DNA from: Chondrinema litorale
GTDB lineage: Bacteria; Bacteroidota; Bacteroidia; Cytophagales; Flammeovirgaceae
Reading direction: 5' to 3'
DNA: 64,000 nt
Assembly (NCBI RefSeq): GCF_026250525.1
Contig: NZ_CP111058.1
Coordinates: 62,001 to 126,000, forward strand
Under the pieces are notes generated by a model. That model searched no databases. It was not told the DNA's origin and saw only the letters and a program-made list of their open reading frames with translations. The position numbers were made by a program, and so were the translations under genes. Positions within the stretch are counted from its first letter, which is position 1, and every line of letters starts with the position of its first letter. Positions 54,772 through 61,974 of this stretch are shown here, piece after piece.

Positions 54772-54794
54772 AAACAATTCACAGTTAAATATGG
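54772..54794 (+). repeat. 23-bp inverted repeat, right arm
   Basis: It matches 54081-54103 without mismatch in inverse orientation. It ends in an ATG (54791) that opens a 17-codon frame of no evident function, and similarity continues into AAAAGG with one inserted base. Confidence 0.75.
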
Positions 54795-54813
54795 GAAAAG
54801 GAGGTGGATCTAA

Positions 54814-54860
54814 TATGACAAAGATAAGGGATAATTACAGCTAATATGACAAAAGTAAGG
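54814..54860 (+). repeat. Iterons 10-11, rep-proximal
   Basis: TATGACAAAGATAAGG at 54814-54829 and TATGACAAAAGTAAGG at 54845-54860, 31 bp apart, close to the rep gene. Confidence 0.88.
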
Positions 54861-54867
54861 TCAATTT

Positions 54868-54894
54868 TATGACTGAGTCTACTATAGTGTCATA
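54868..54894. promoter_or_regulatory. Inverted half-iterons at the rep promoter
   Basis: TATGAC at 54868-54873 and GTCATA at 54889-54894 form a dyad of iteron half-sites, 36 bp before the rep start codon. In other iteron plasmids a Rep dimer binds such a dyad to repress its own gene. Confidence 0.6.
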
Positions 54895-54929
54895 TTAACC
54901 CCTATATTCGAAAAAATAAGAATGAAACT

Positions 54930-56258
54930 ATGTCAACTTCTAACCCACACCTTATTGTAAAGAGTAATAAGTTAATCAATGCACACTTAAATGGATTGAC
55001 TCTTACTCAATTGAGATTTCTTGAGATTTTGGTGGCACAGTTAGATAGAGGACAAAGTGAATTTAGCAAGCAAAAAGTATATCTGAACGATTTTGTGAAA
55101 GACATTGGTACTAATAACAAAAACGAGTACCAGAGAGCCAGAGAAGTCACAAAATCGATGATGAAACACGTTATCGAGATTTTTGATGATGATGAAGGCT
55201 TGAAGCAAAGAAACATTTTTCACTCAGTCGATTTTCCTAAAGGCAAATCGTATGTAGAAGTTGTTTTTCATCCACATCTTAGACCATACCTATTACAATT
55301 AAAGGAAAAGTTTACAGCATATGATATTAGAAATACTCTCCATTTAAATAGTGTATATGCTGTGCAGATTTACCAGCTTTTAAAACAGTATCACCGAATT
55401 GGCACGCGTGAGTTTGAATTAAAAGAGCTTAAGAAGATTCTTGGTGTAGACAACAAATATAAGTTGTATGCAGATTTTAAGAAGCGTGTTTTGATAAGCT
55501 CTCAAAAAGAACTTAAAGCAAATTGTGACATCACTTTCACATTTAGAGAGAAAAAAAGAGGCAGAAAGGTTTGTGCAATTTTATTCCACATAAAATCTCA
55601 GTTGAAAAAGCGAGATGAGGAGTTGTTAGATGAATTTGAAACGAGCATATCTGATACCGAAACATTGGAAAAAATTCTGATGGAAATGGGATTGACCCAC
55701 AGACAGATCGAAGATTGTTTAGCTAAATATGCTAGCGAAAAACTTTGGGAGATTATAGAATATACAAGAGAGCGTTTTAGTGCTGGTCAAGTAGAAAACC
55801 CAGCGGCATATTTAATGGCTTTGCTTAAAAAGGAGGTAACTATACAGATGCATCCTTTAAGCGATAATAATGGAAATGATAAAAATGGGAAATCACATAA
55901 AAAGCCATCTAATGATGTACAGTTTGTACAAGAAGTAGAAATTGTTGAAAAATATAAAAAAGAGTTTGAAGAGTTAAGAAAAACTACTTACGAAAAACTT
56001 GTTCAGAACGCTACTCCTGAAGATGTGAAACGTTTTGAATCTTATGCCAGAAGAATACCTTTTTTAAAGAGTAAGTTTTTTAATGAAGGCAAACTAGATT
56101 TAAACCATCCTGATTTTGATACTTGGTTGGGTAGCCATCTAGCACCAGATTTTGATGAAAGTTTTATTAACTGGATGAAAGAGCAAAAAGGCTATCATTT
56201 AAAGAAAACAGACGGAGACACTTATAAAATTGTTGGAAAGCAAAATTCTTTATTTTAG
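54930..56258 (+). CDS. Rep_3-type replication initiator protein
   Basis: A 442-aa initiator. The N-terminal two-thirds has the paired winged-helix layout of Rep_3/RepB-type initiators: LIVKSNKLINAHLNGLTLTQ then LRFLEILVAQL in WH1, and YAVQIYQLLKQYHRIGTREF then ELKELKKILGVDNKYKLYAD in WH2. FKKRVLISSQKELK follows, the conserved segment before the last DNA-contact helix. It should bind the iterons immediately upstream, open the origin and control its own synthesis. The C-terminal 130-150 residues (from about 300) are an extra charged region not expected in the usual 230-330-aa proteins. Together with parA it shows that the window carries a self-replicating unit. Confidence 0.92.
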   Translation: MSTSNPHLIVKSNKLINAHLNGLTLTQLRFLEILVAQLDRGQSEFSKQKVYLNDFVKDIGTNNKNEYQRAREVTKSMMKHVIEIFDDDEGLKQRNIFHSVDFPKGKSYVEVVFHPHLRPYLLQLKEKFTAYDIRNTLHLNSVYAVQIYQLLKQYHRIGTREFELKELKKILGVDNKYKLYADFKKRVLISSQKELKANCDITFTFREKKRGRKVCAILFHIKSQLKKRDEELLDEFETSISDTETLEKILMEMGLTHRQIEDCLAKYASEKLWEIIEYTRERFSAGQVENPAAYLMALLKKEVTIQMHPLSDNNGNDKNGKSHKKPSNDVQFVQEVEIVEKYKKEFEELRKTTYEKLVQNATPEDVKRFESYARRIPFLKSKFFNEGKLDLNHPDFDTWLGSHLAPDFDESFINWMKEQKGYHLKKTDGDTYKIVGKQNSLF

Positions 56259-56293
56259 ACACTTCCCCTTAAATCTGTCATAAAAAAAATAAT

Positions 56294-56331
56294 AAGGCAT
56301 TTTTTCTATCCAGATAAAAAAAATGCCTTTT
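56294..56331 (+). terminator. Rho-independent terminator after rep
   Basis: AAGGCATTTTTT at 56294-56305 pairs with AAAAAATGCCTT at 56318-56329, followed by TT. It lies 35 bp after the rep stop. Confidence 0.75.
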
Positions 56332-56463
56332 CAGTTTAAAAATCTGCACATTCCCTTTAGTTTAAGACATTATTCTCCATTTATCGCCTTTTTTATGGAT
56401 ATATTTGTTTTAACCAATTAATGAAAATCAGATTAATAACTGTAAATCTAAATTGAAAAACAA

Positions 56464-57861
56464 ATGAAAAAAACTACACTTCTACAGGCAGTATTAAGCC
56501 TTTTGGTTTACCTGTTTGTAGTAAACAACACCTTAGCTGATAACCCAGCACCCAATTGGCAAAAATTGTTTAATGGAAAAGACCTAAAAGGCTGGAAAAA
56601 ACTTAATGGAGATGCAGAGTATAAAATTGAAGGTGATGCCATTGTTGGTATATCCAAATTGAATACTCCTAATACTTTTTTAGCTACAGAGAAGATGTAC
56701 TCCGATTTTATTTTTGAGGTAGATGTGATGGTAGACAATCGCTTGAACTCAGGAATACAAGTAAGAAGTAACTCAATGGAATCTTACAACAATGGAAGGG
56801 TACATGGCTACCAAGTAGAAATTGACCCAAGTACAAGAGCTTATAGTGGTGGTTTGTACGACGAGGCAAGAAGAGGTTGGTTATACCCATTATCTAGAAA
56901 TGATAAAGGTCGTAAATCTTTTAGAACTGGTGAGTGGAATACCTATCATATTGAGTGTATTGGTAATAAAATTAGAACTTGGGTTAATGGCGTAATGTGT
57001 ACTAATTTGGTAGATGATGTTACCAGCGAAGGTTTTATTGCTTTACAAGTGCATGCTATTGGGCAACCAGAACAAGAAGGTACTGAAGTACGCTGGAAGA
57101 ACATTAGAGTTTTAACAGAAGATTTAGAAGCAAACAGATGGAAACCAGATCCAGATGTAGATGAAGTTAGCTATTTGAAAAATGAGTTAACAGAAAAAGA
57201 AGCTAGAGAAGGTTGGAGACTTCTATGGAATGGTAAAGACAGTGAAGGTTGGAGAGGAGCAAAACTAGATGAGTTTCCAGAATCTGGTTGGGAGATGAAA
57301 GACGGTGAATTAACAATCTTAGCTACAGATGGTGGTGAATCAACCGGCCCGGGAGATATTATTACAACAGATCAGTTTAGCTCATTTGAATTAGAACTTG
57401 AATTTAAAATTACAGAAGGGGCAAACAGTGGTGTTAAGTATTTTGTAGATCCTACTTTAAATAAAGGTACTGGTTCTGCAATTGGCTTAGAGTTTCAGAT
57501 TTTAGATGATAGAAAACACCCAGATGCAAAAAAAGGTGTATCAGGAAACAGAACATTAGGTTCTTTATATGATTTAATTCGTGCAGATAATCTATCAGTA
57601 CCAGGTAAAGGAAAAACGTTTAGAGGAGTTGGAAGCTGGAATAAAGCTAGAATTGTTGTAAAAGGGAACCATGTTGAACACTGGTTAAACAATGAAAAAG
57701 TTGTAGAGTTTGAGAGAGGTAGCCAGATTTTTAGAGCTTTGGTTGCATATAGCAAATACAAAGATTGGGAAAACTTTGGAGAGTATCCAGAAGGGCCAAT
57801 TTTATTACAAGACCACGGAAATACAGTTAGTTATAGAAGTGTAAAAATTAGAGAGTTTTAA
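56464..57861 (+). CDS. Secreted protein with two DUF1080 (3-keto-disaccharide hydrolase-like) domains
   Basis: A 465-aa exported protein with signal peptide (LLQAVLSLLVYLFVVNNTLA). It consists of two concanavalin-like DUF1080 domains. The first is at about 30-215 (NWQKLFNGKDLKGWKKLNGD, later NSGIQVRSNS and WNTYHIECIGNKIRTWVNGV). The second is at about 245-465 (EGWRLLWNGKDSEGWRGAKL, GANSGVKYFVD, GSWNKARIVVKGNHVEHWLN). The family includes 3-keto-disaccharide hydrolases that work with Gfo/Idh-type sugar oxidases. A Tat-exported Gfo/Idh oxidoreductase lies 2.4 kb upstream, on the other side of the rep region, so a shared sugar route is possible but not shown. Confidence 0.9.
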   Translation: MKKTTLLQAVLSLLVYLFVVNNTLADNPAPNWQKLFNGKDLKGWKKLNGDAEYKIEGDAIVGISKLNTPNTFLATEKMYSDFIFEVDVMVDNRLNSGIQVRSNSMESYNNGRVHGYQVEIDPSTRAYSGGLYDEARRGWLYPLSRNDKGRKSFRTGEWNTYHIECIGNKIRTWVNGVMCTNLVDDVTSEGFIALQVHAIGQPEQEGTEVRWKNIRVLTEDLEANRWKPDPDVDEVSYLKNELTEKEAREGWRLLWNGKDSEGWRGAKLDEFPESGWEMKDGELTILATDGGESTGPGDIITTDQFSSFELELEFKITEGANSGVKYFVDPTLNKGTGSAIGLEFQILDDRKHPDAKKGVSGNRTLGSLYDLIRADNLSVPGKGKTFRGVGSWNKARIVVKGNHVEHWLNNEKVVEFERGSQIFRALVAYSKYKDWENFGEYPEGPILLQDHGNTVSYRSVKIREF

Positions 57862-57884
57862 GTAAAACCTCATAAATAATATTT

Positions 57885-57920
57885 AAAAGGCTGTTTCAAT
57901 CGAGACAGCCTTTCTTTTTT
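57885..57920 (+). terminator. Rho-independent terminator after DUF1080 gene
   Basis: AAAGGCTGT pairs with ACAGCCTTT across a short internal mismatch and loop, followed by TCTTTTTT. Confidence 0.85.
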
Positions 57921-58028
57921 ATGCTATAAAAGTCCAATGTTAAGTTTTTACCGAAACCTGTCTATTTGCTTTAATGTTAATTCAGTATTAATTAAATTCA
58001 CATTTAGTTAACATTAAATTCAAATAAA

Positions 58029-58538
58029 ATGGATGAAACCCAAAAACCTGAGGTAAAAGAAGAAAATAAAAAAGCCCCAACAATTAGAAAGAGAAGAACA
58101 ACTAAACGTAAAACTACTGCAGCCAGCGATGCTAAAAAAGTACCAGTTAGCAAAGTAAAAGAAGTACAGACAGAAACTCCTAAAGCTGAAGAAACTGTTG
58201 AAGAAAAAGTAATCGAGAAAAAAGTAGAAACGACTCCTGAGACTTCTTTGGAAGATATGGCAAAGGCACTTATAACTGCTATAACAGAGGGAGACAAGAA
58301 GTCATTAAAAAAGAAAATTAAACTACTCGATAAATCTCTAAAAAAAGAAAAAGCAATTAAAGAGGAAATTGCTAAGTCTTTAAAAAAGCTAGAGAAATAC
58401 GAATCTAAAATAACAAGTTATACAGAGAAGATAGCTTCTTTTGAAGCTGAGTGCTCATCAATTAAAGAAAAATGTACTGCTCTTAAAACTGAATTAGAGG
58501 AGCATAAAAAAGCCTTACAAGAAGAGCTTGCTAGTTAA
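58029..58538 (+). CDS. Basic/coiled-coil protein, histone H1-like N-terminus
   Basis: A 169-aa very charged protein with no signal peptide. Residues about 14-55 are Lys/Arg/Thr/Ala-rich (TIRKRRTTKRKTTAASDAKK), resembling H1-like or AT-hook-type tails of bacterial DNA-associated proteins. The middle is Glu/Lys/Thr-rich and probably disordered. Residues about 90-165 are a long heptad-patterned coiled coil (SLKKKIKLLDKSLKKEKAIK, later ESKITSYTEKIASFEAECSS). I do not recognise the family. It may bind nucleic acid and dimerise. It has its own terminator. Confidence 0.6.
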   Translation: MDETQKPEVKEENKKAPTIRKRRTTKRKTTAASDAKKVPVSKVKEVQTETPKAEETVEEKVIEKKVETTPETSLEDMAKALITAITEGDKKSLKKKIKLLDKSLKKEKAIKEEIAKSLKKLEKYESKITSYTEKIASFEAECSSIKEKCTALKTELEEHKKALQEELAS

Positions 58539-58560
58539 GCAGCTTCTTTATAAAAATATA

Positions 58561-58586
58561 ATGCCAGAATAATCTGGCATTTTTTT
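58561..58586 (+). terminator. Rho-independent terminator
   Basis: ATGCCAGA at 58561-58568, ATAA loop and TCTGGCAT at 58573-58580, then six T residues that run into the stop codon of the convergent acyltransferase gene. Confidence 0.88.
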
Positions 58587-59430
58587 ATCTTTTTCTTTTC
58601 CATCTTTTGTGAGACCAAAGCCAGTAAGATGGGTTTTCTTTTATCTGATTTTCGGTTTCTGTAATATATCTATCTAGAATTTCTGTGGTATCTTTTTCGT
58701 AAGGAGGCTCACCGAGTGTTTTAAATTCGACTTCATAAAATCCTCTTTTCGGTGAGGTAATTTTTAGGAACAGTACAGGAATATTTGTTTTCGCTGGAAT
58801 AATTCCCGGTCCCTTGTAGAATGGAGTATCCTGATGTAAAAATTCGGCCCAATAAATATCAGATTTAACCCTGCCTGGAGGTGTTTGATCTCCATTAATT
58901 ACAATAAGCCTTTTTTGCCTACTTCTTCTAATAATTTCTCGTAAAGCATCTCCTTTCTTAATGGGGGTTCCGCCAAATTTGGAGCGAGTTTTAAACATTA
59001 AGTCATCTAAATTATCATTAGATAGTTTTTGGTAAATAACATCTACTGGATAGGGTAATTGTAAGCAGCCTGCCAGTAGCGCCCATTCCCAGTTAAATTG
59101 GTGTGTTGCAAGTACAAGTAGCGATTTTTCTGTTTTATAATGATCTTCAACTACTTCTATATTTACAAATTTAATTCTTTTGTTAATCTCTTCTGCTGAG
59201 ATCGTAAATGACTTTAATACCTCAACTGCGAAATTGGATAGATGCTTATAAAACCCTTTAGATATTTGTTTTAACTCTAATTCATTTTTTTCAGGAAAAG
59301 AGTTTTTTAAGTTGGTCATCACTACCTTTTTTCTGTAGCCTACTATATAATATGCTAAAACGAACAAGAAGTCTGCAAAAGCATAAAGTATTGGCATTGG
59401 TAGTCGTGATAATAATTTTACTAAGAACAT
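58585..59430 (-). CDS. LpxL/HtrB-type lysophospholipid acyltransferase family protein
   Basis: A 281-aa inner-membrane protein. An N-terminal hydrophobic helix (PILYAFADFLFVLAYYIVGY) is followed by the acyltransferase fold with HQFNWEW at about 112-118, the HX4D/E catalytic motif of the lipid A acyltransferase group. GDALREIIRRSRQKRLIVIN and GDQTPPGR further match the family. It probably adds a secondary acyl chain to lipid A or a related ornithine or sulfonolipid. Monocistronic as seen. Confidence 0.9.
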   Translation of the reverse strand: MFLVKLLSRLPMPILYAFADFLFVLAYYIVGYRKKVVMTNLKNSFPEKNELELKQISKGFYKHLSNFAVEVLKSFTISAEEINKRIKFVNIEVVEDHYKTEKSLLVLATHQFNWEWALLAGCLQLPYPVDVIYQKLSNDNLDDLMFKTRSKFGGTPIKKGDALREIIRRSRQKRLIVINGDQTPPGRVKSDIYWAEFLHQDTPFYKGPGIIPAKTNIPVLFLKITSPKRGFYEVEFKTLGEPPYEKDTTEILDRYITETENQIKENPSYWLWSHKRWKRKR

Positions 59431-59501
59431 AATTTTAATTAATCAAAACTAGTTTGGACTGCCAAAGATAGACTGATTAAAACATTAGCCCATAAAAAAA
59501 T

Positions 59502-59534
59502 AAAAAATGCTTACAAGAGAATTCCTGTAAGCAT
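59502..59534 (-). terminator. Rho-independent terminator of the sugar dehydrogenase gene
   Basis: ATGCTTACA at 59507-59515 and TGTAAGCAT at 59526-59534 form a 9-bp stem. On the minus strand it is followed by a T-run (59502-59507). Confidence 0.82.
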
Positions 59535-59557
59535 CTAAAAGAAGGATAAAAATATCT

Positions 59558-60748
59558 TTATTGATCTGCTTTTTTCGATGGAAAGATTCTTACTAATAAT
59601 CCAGGGCTTTCCATAGCAACATAGATATATCCATCAGGAGCTTGTTCAACAGCTCTAACTCTACCCATGGTATCTAATATTTTTTCTTCGTGAACTACTT
59701 TGCCATCTTGTACTTCGCATCTAGCTAAATAGCGGAATTTTAGTGACCCAACAAGTAGGTTGTTTTTCCAATGAGGATATTTCTCGCTAGTTACGAATGC
59801 CATACCACAAGGAGCAATTGATGGATCCCAGTAATGCATAGGTTGTTCCATACCAGCTTTTGCTGTATCTTCAGTAAGAATGGTGTTATCGTAGTTAATA
59901 CCATACGAGATTACAGGCCAGCCATAATTGGCACCGGCTTTAATAATATTTACTTCATCGCCACCTTGAGGGCCATGTTCGTGTTCCCAAATTTCGCCAG
60001 TTACAGGGTGTTTGGCTAGTCCTTGTAGGTTTCTGTGTCCATAAGAATAAATGGAAGCAACTGCTCCTTCTTCATTTACAAATGGATTATCTTCTGGTAT
60101 TTTACCATCGTCATATAATCTGTGAACTTTACCACAAAAGTTTTCGATAGATTGAGGGTTTGTATCTCTTTCACCTCTGTCTCCAACAGTTATATACATG
60201 TATCCGTCATTATCGAATTTAATTCTGCTACCGAAGTGATAGTTTTTTTCAGTGAATGGAGTTGCTTGAAAAATAACTTCTTGGTTTGTAAGAGCATTCC
60301 CTTCAAGTTTAGCACGCATAACAGCAGTATTACTACCACCTTCGCCCTTTGCAGAATAAGAAAGGTAAAGTAAGCTGTTATTTTCAAAGTCTGGGTGTAA
60401 CTCAATATCCAATAATCCACCTTGGCCTTCAGCAAACACTTCAGGTAAACCAGTAATTTCTTTTGGAAGTAATTTACCATCTTTGACCATTCGTAATCTA
60501 CCAGGTCTTTCGGTAATTAGCATAGAGCCATTGGGTAAAAAAGCCATTCCCCATGGGTTTTCAAGTTCAGTTGCGACTGTATCAGCTATGTAATCCAGTT
60601 TTTCTGAGTTGGTTACAGCAGCGCTGTCTGAGGGAACATCAAAATAAGTGAGTGTGTTTTCTTCTGAGCTAATTACGCTTTCTTCCTGACTGCAGGCGAA
60701 AAAAGAAGCTAGAAAAAAAATAATCAGAGTATTTCTGTTTATCTTCAT
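59558..60748 (-). CDS. PQQ-dependent sugar dehydrogenase-like lipoprotein (GSDH family)
   Basis: A 396-aa exported lipoprotein (lipobox SFFAC, Cys19, followed by SQEES, a surface-export-like acidic tag). The six-bladed soluble aldose/sorbosone dehydrogenase propeller starts with LENPWGMAFLPNGSMLITER. Conserved PQQ- and calcium-site segments are YHFGSRIKFDNDGYMYITVG (catalytic His near 171), DRGERDTNPQ and HEHGPQGGDEVNIIKAGANY. It would oxidise an aldose in the periplasm or at the surface and pass electrons to the respiratory chain. No PQQ synthesis genes are in the window. Confidence 0.92.
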   Translation of the reverse strand: MKINRNTLIIFFLASFFACSQEESVISSEENTLTYFDVPSDSAAVTNSEKLDYIADTVATELENPWGMAFLPNGSMLITERPGRLRMVKDGKLLPKEITGLPEVFAEGQGGLLDIELHPDFENNSLLYLSYSAKGEGGSNTAVMRAKLEGNALTNQEVIFQATPFTEKNYHFGSRIKFDNDGYMYITVGDRGERDTNPQSIENFCGKVHRLYDDGKIPEDNPFVNEEGAVASIYSYGHRNLQGLAKHPVTGEIWEHEHGPQGGDEVNIIKAGANYGWPVISYGINYDNTILTEDTAKAGMEQPMHYWDPSIAPCGMAFVTSEKYPHWKNNLLVGSLKFRYLARCEVQDGKVVHEEKILDTMGRVRAVEQAPDGYIYVAMESPGLLVRIFPSKKADQ

Positions 60749-60806
60749 TTGAGTAAATAATTAAAAAAACAGGTGAGTATATATTAGTTTTGTAAAGATA
60801 ATAATT

Positions 60807-61169
60807 ATGGATGCAATTAATATTAATGATAAATTTTCTAAGATAAAGAACTTTTGGAGCCCTGGAATAATTGGTGAACTAAACGGCCAGTATGTAAAGT
60901 TAGCTAAGTTGAAGGATGATTTTGTATGGCATAGTCATAAAGGTGAGGATGAGTTGTTTATGGTGATTAAAGGAGTGTTGTATATGCATTTTAAGGAGAA
61001 AATTACTGTTGTAAAAGAAGGTGAGATATTGATTGTGCCAAAAGGAGTTGAACATAAACCTGAAACAAAAGGTGAAGAAGTACAGGTTCTGTTATTTGAA
61101 CCAAAAGATACATTACACACTGGTGAAGTAATAGTTGATAAAACTAATAATAGCCAAGAGTGGATTTAG
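60807..61169 (+). CDS. Small cupin-domain protein
   Basis: A 120-aa single cupin. Motif 1 is WHSHKGEDELFMVIKG (about 36-51), with the H-x-H-x(3,4)-E metal ligands, and motif 2 is PKGVEHKPE with a fourth His (about 78-86). It has no signal peptide. Members of this mini-cupin group include mannose-6-phosphate isomerase-like and regulatory proteins; function is unassigned. It lies 58 bp from the divergent PQQ-type dehydrogenase and 89 bp before the ECF sigma gene on the same strand. Confidence 0.88.
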   Translation: MDAININDKFSKIKNFWSPGIIGELNGQYVKLAKLKDDFVWHSHKGEDELFMVIKGVLYMHFKEKITVVKEGEILIVPKGVEHKPETKGEEVQVLLFEPKDTLHTGEVIVDKTNNSQEWI

Positions 61170-61258
61170 TGATTTAATAACTTAAGTGTCTAATTAATCT
61201 AACATTCAACAATAAAACATTCAACCACATGCAGTAGAGAAAATACTGTATTAATGGA

Positions 61259-61915
61259 ATGAGTAATGATAAACAACATATCGATTCACTAATTGAGAAA
61301 ATTGCTTTAAAACGAGATAAGAAAAGTTTTGAATCTTTTTTTAATATATTTTATGTTGAATTACACGCAATAGCTCTCCATATAGTAGAATCAGATCAAT
61401 TTGCCAGAGAAGCAGTAAACGAAGTAATGCTTAAAATTTGGGAAGGTAAAAAAGAAATTTTTAATATAACAGATGTAAAGGCTTACCTAAGAAAGGCAGT
61501 AAGAAATCAGGCAATTGATATTCAAAGAAAGAATAAGAAGCATACCATAAATATAAACCTTTCAACAGTTTCTGAAAAAGATAACCCATTAGCAGAAAAT
61601 CCAGAAGATGTATATCTATATCAAGAGATGCATAACTCTCTTAACGCATTGATAGAAAAAATGCCAGAAAAAAGGCGAGCAGTTTTTTATTTGGTTAAGT
61701 TTTCTGGGAAGAAATATAAAGAAGTTGCTAAAATTCTAAATATTTCTGAAAAAACAGTTGAAAAACACATGCGAGAGGGCTTTAAGTTTTTGATTGATAA
61801 CAATTGCGATTTTTTTAATAAGCCTCCTAAGAAAAACTCTATTAAAAATAAAAGTTTGATTATCAGTATTATAGTACTGGTTCATCAAGTTTTTTTATAT
61901 TTATTTTCAAAATAG
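61259..61915 (+). CDS. ECF RNA polymerase sigma factor with C-terminal hydrophobic segment
   Basis: A 218-aa extracytoplasmic-function sigma factor. Region 2 is at about 25-85 (DQFAREAVNEVMLKIWEGKK, YLRKAVRNQAIDIQRKNKK) and region 4 at about 125-185 (MPEKRRAVFYLVKFSGKKYK, EVAKILNISEKTVEKHMREG). An additional tail ends in a strongly hydrophobic run (SLIISIIVLVHQVFLYLFSK, 199-218) that could bind membrane or the anti-sigma. It is 59 bp before a FecR-type gene and upstream of an STN-SusC receptor, the usual FecI-like order in Bacteroidota. Confidence 0.94.
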   Translation: MSNDKQHIDSLIEKIALKRDKKSFESFFNIFYVELHAIALHIVESDQFAREAVNEVMLKIWEGKKEIFNITDVKAYLRKAVRNQAIDIQRKNKKHTININLSTVSEKDNPLAENPEDVYLYQEMHNSLNALIEKMPEKRRAVFYLVKFSGKKYKEVAKILNISEKTVEKHMREGFKFLIDNNCDFFNKPPKKNSIKNKSLIISIIVLVHQVFLYLFSK

Positions 61916-61974
61916 GGTAGGGTATTTTGGTTTGACTTTCGTCTTATTTATAAGAGGTTATCTCAATTTTATAT

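Larger units (their letters stand above)
54085..54929 (+). other. Replication origin region: DnaA box, AT-rich tract and 11 iterons
   Basis: An 845-bp non-coding region immediately upstream of the Rep gene. In order it holds the left arm of a 23-bp inverted repeat, a perfect TTATACACA DnaA box (54217-54225), an AT-rich tract around 54289-54305, nine iterons (54307-54581), the right repeat arm, two further iterons (54814-54860), and an inverted half-iteron pair over the presumed rep promoter. This is the standard architecture of an iteron-regulated plasmid or chromid origin. Confidence 0.88.

Noticed and set aside
54791..54844. 17-codon ORF upstream of rep (MGKGGGSNMTKIRDNYS)
   Set aside because: It arises from the duplicated leader arm plus an iteron; too short and with no supporting signal, though a leader peptide cannot be excluded.
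54307..54860. Possible CRISPR array
   Set aside because: Repeats are only 16 bp, imperfect in the middle and irregularly spaced, next to a Rep gene and without cas genes; they are iterons.
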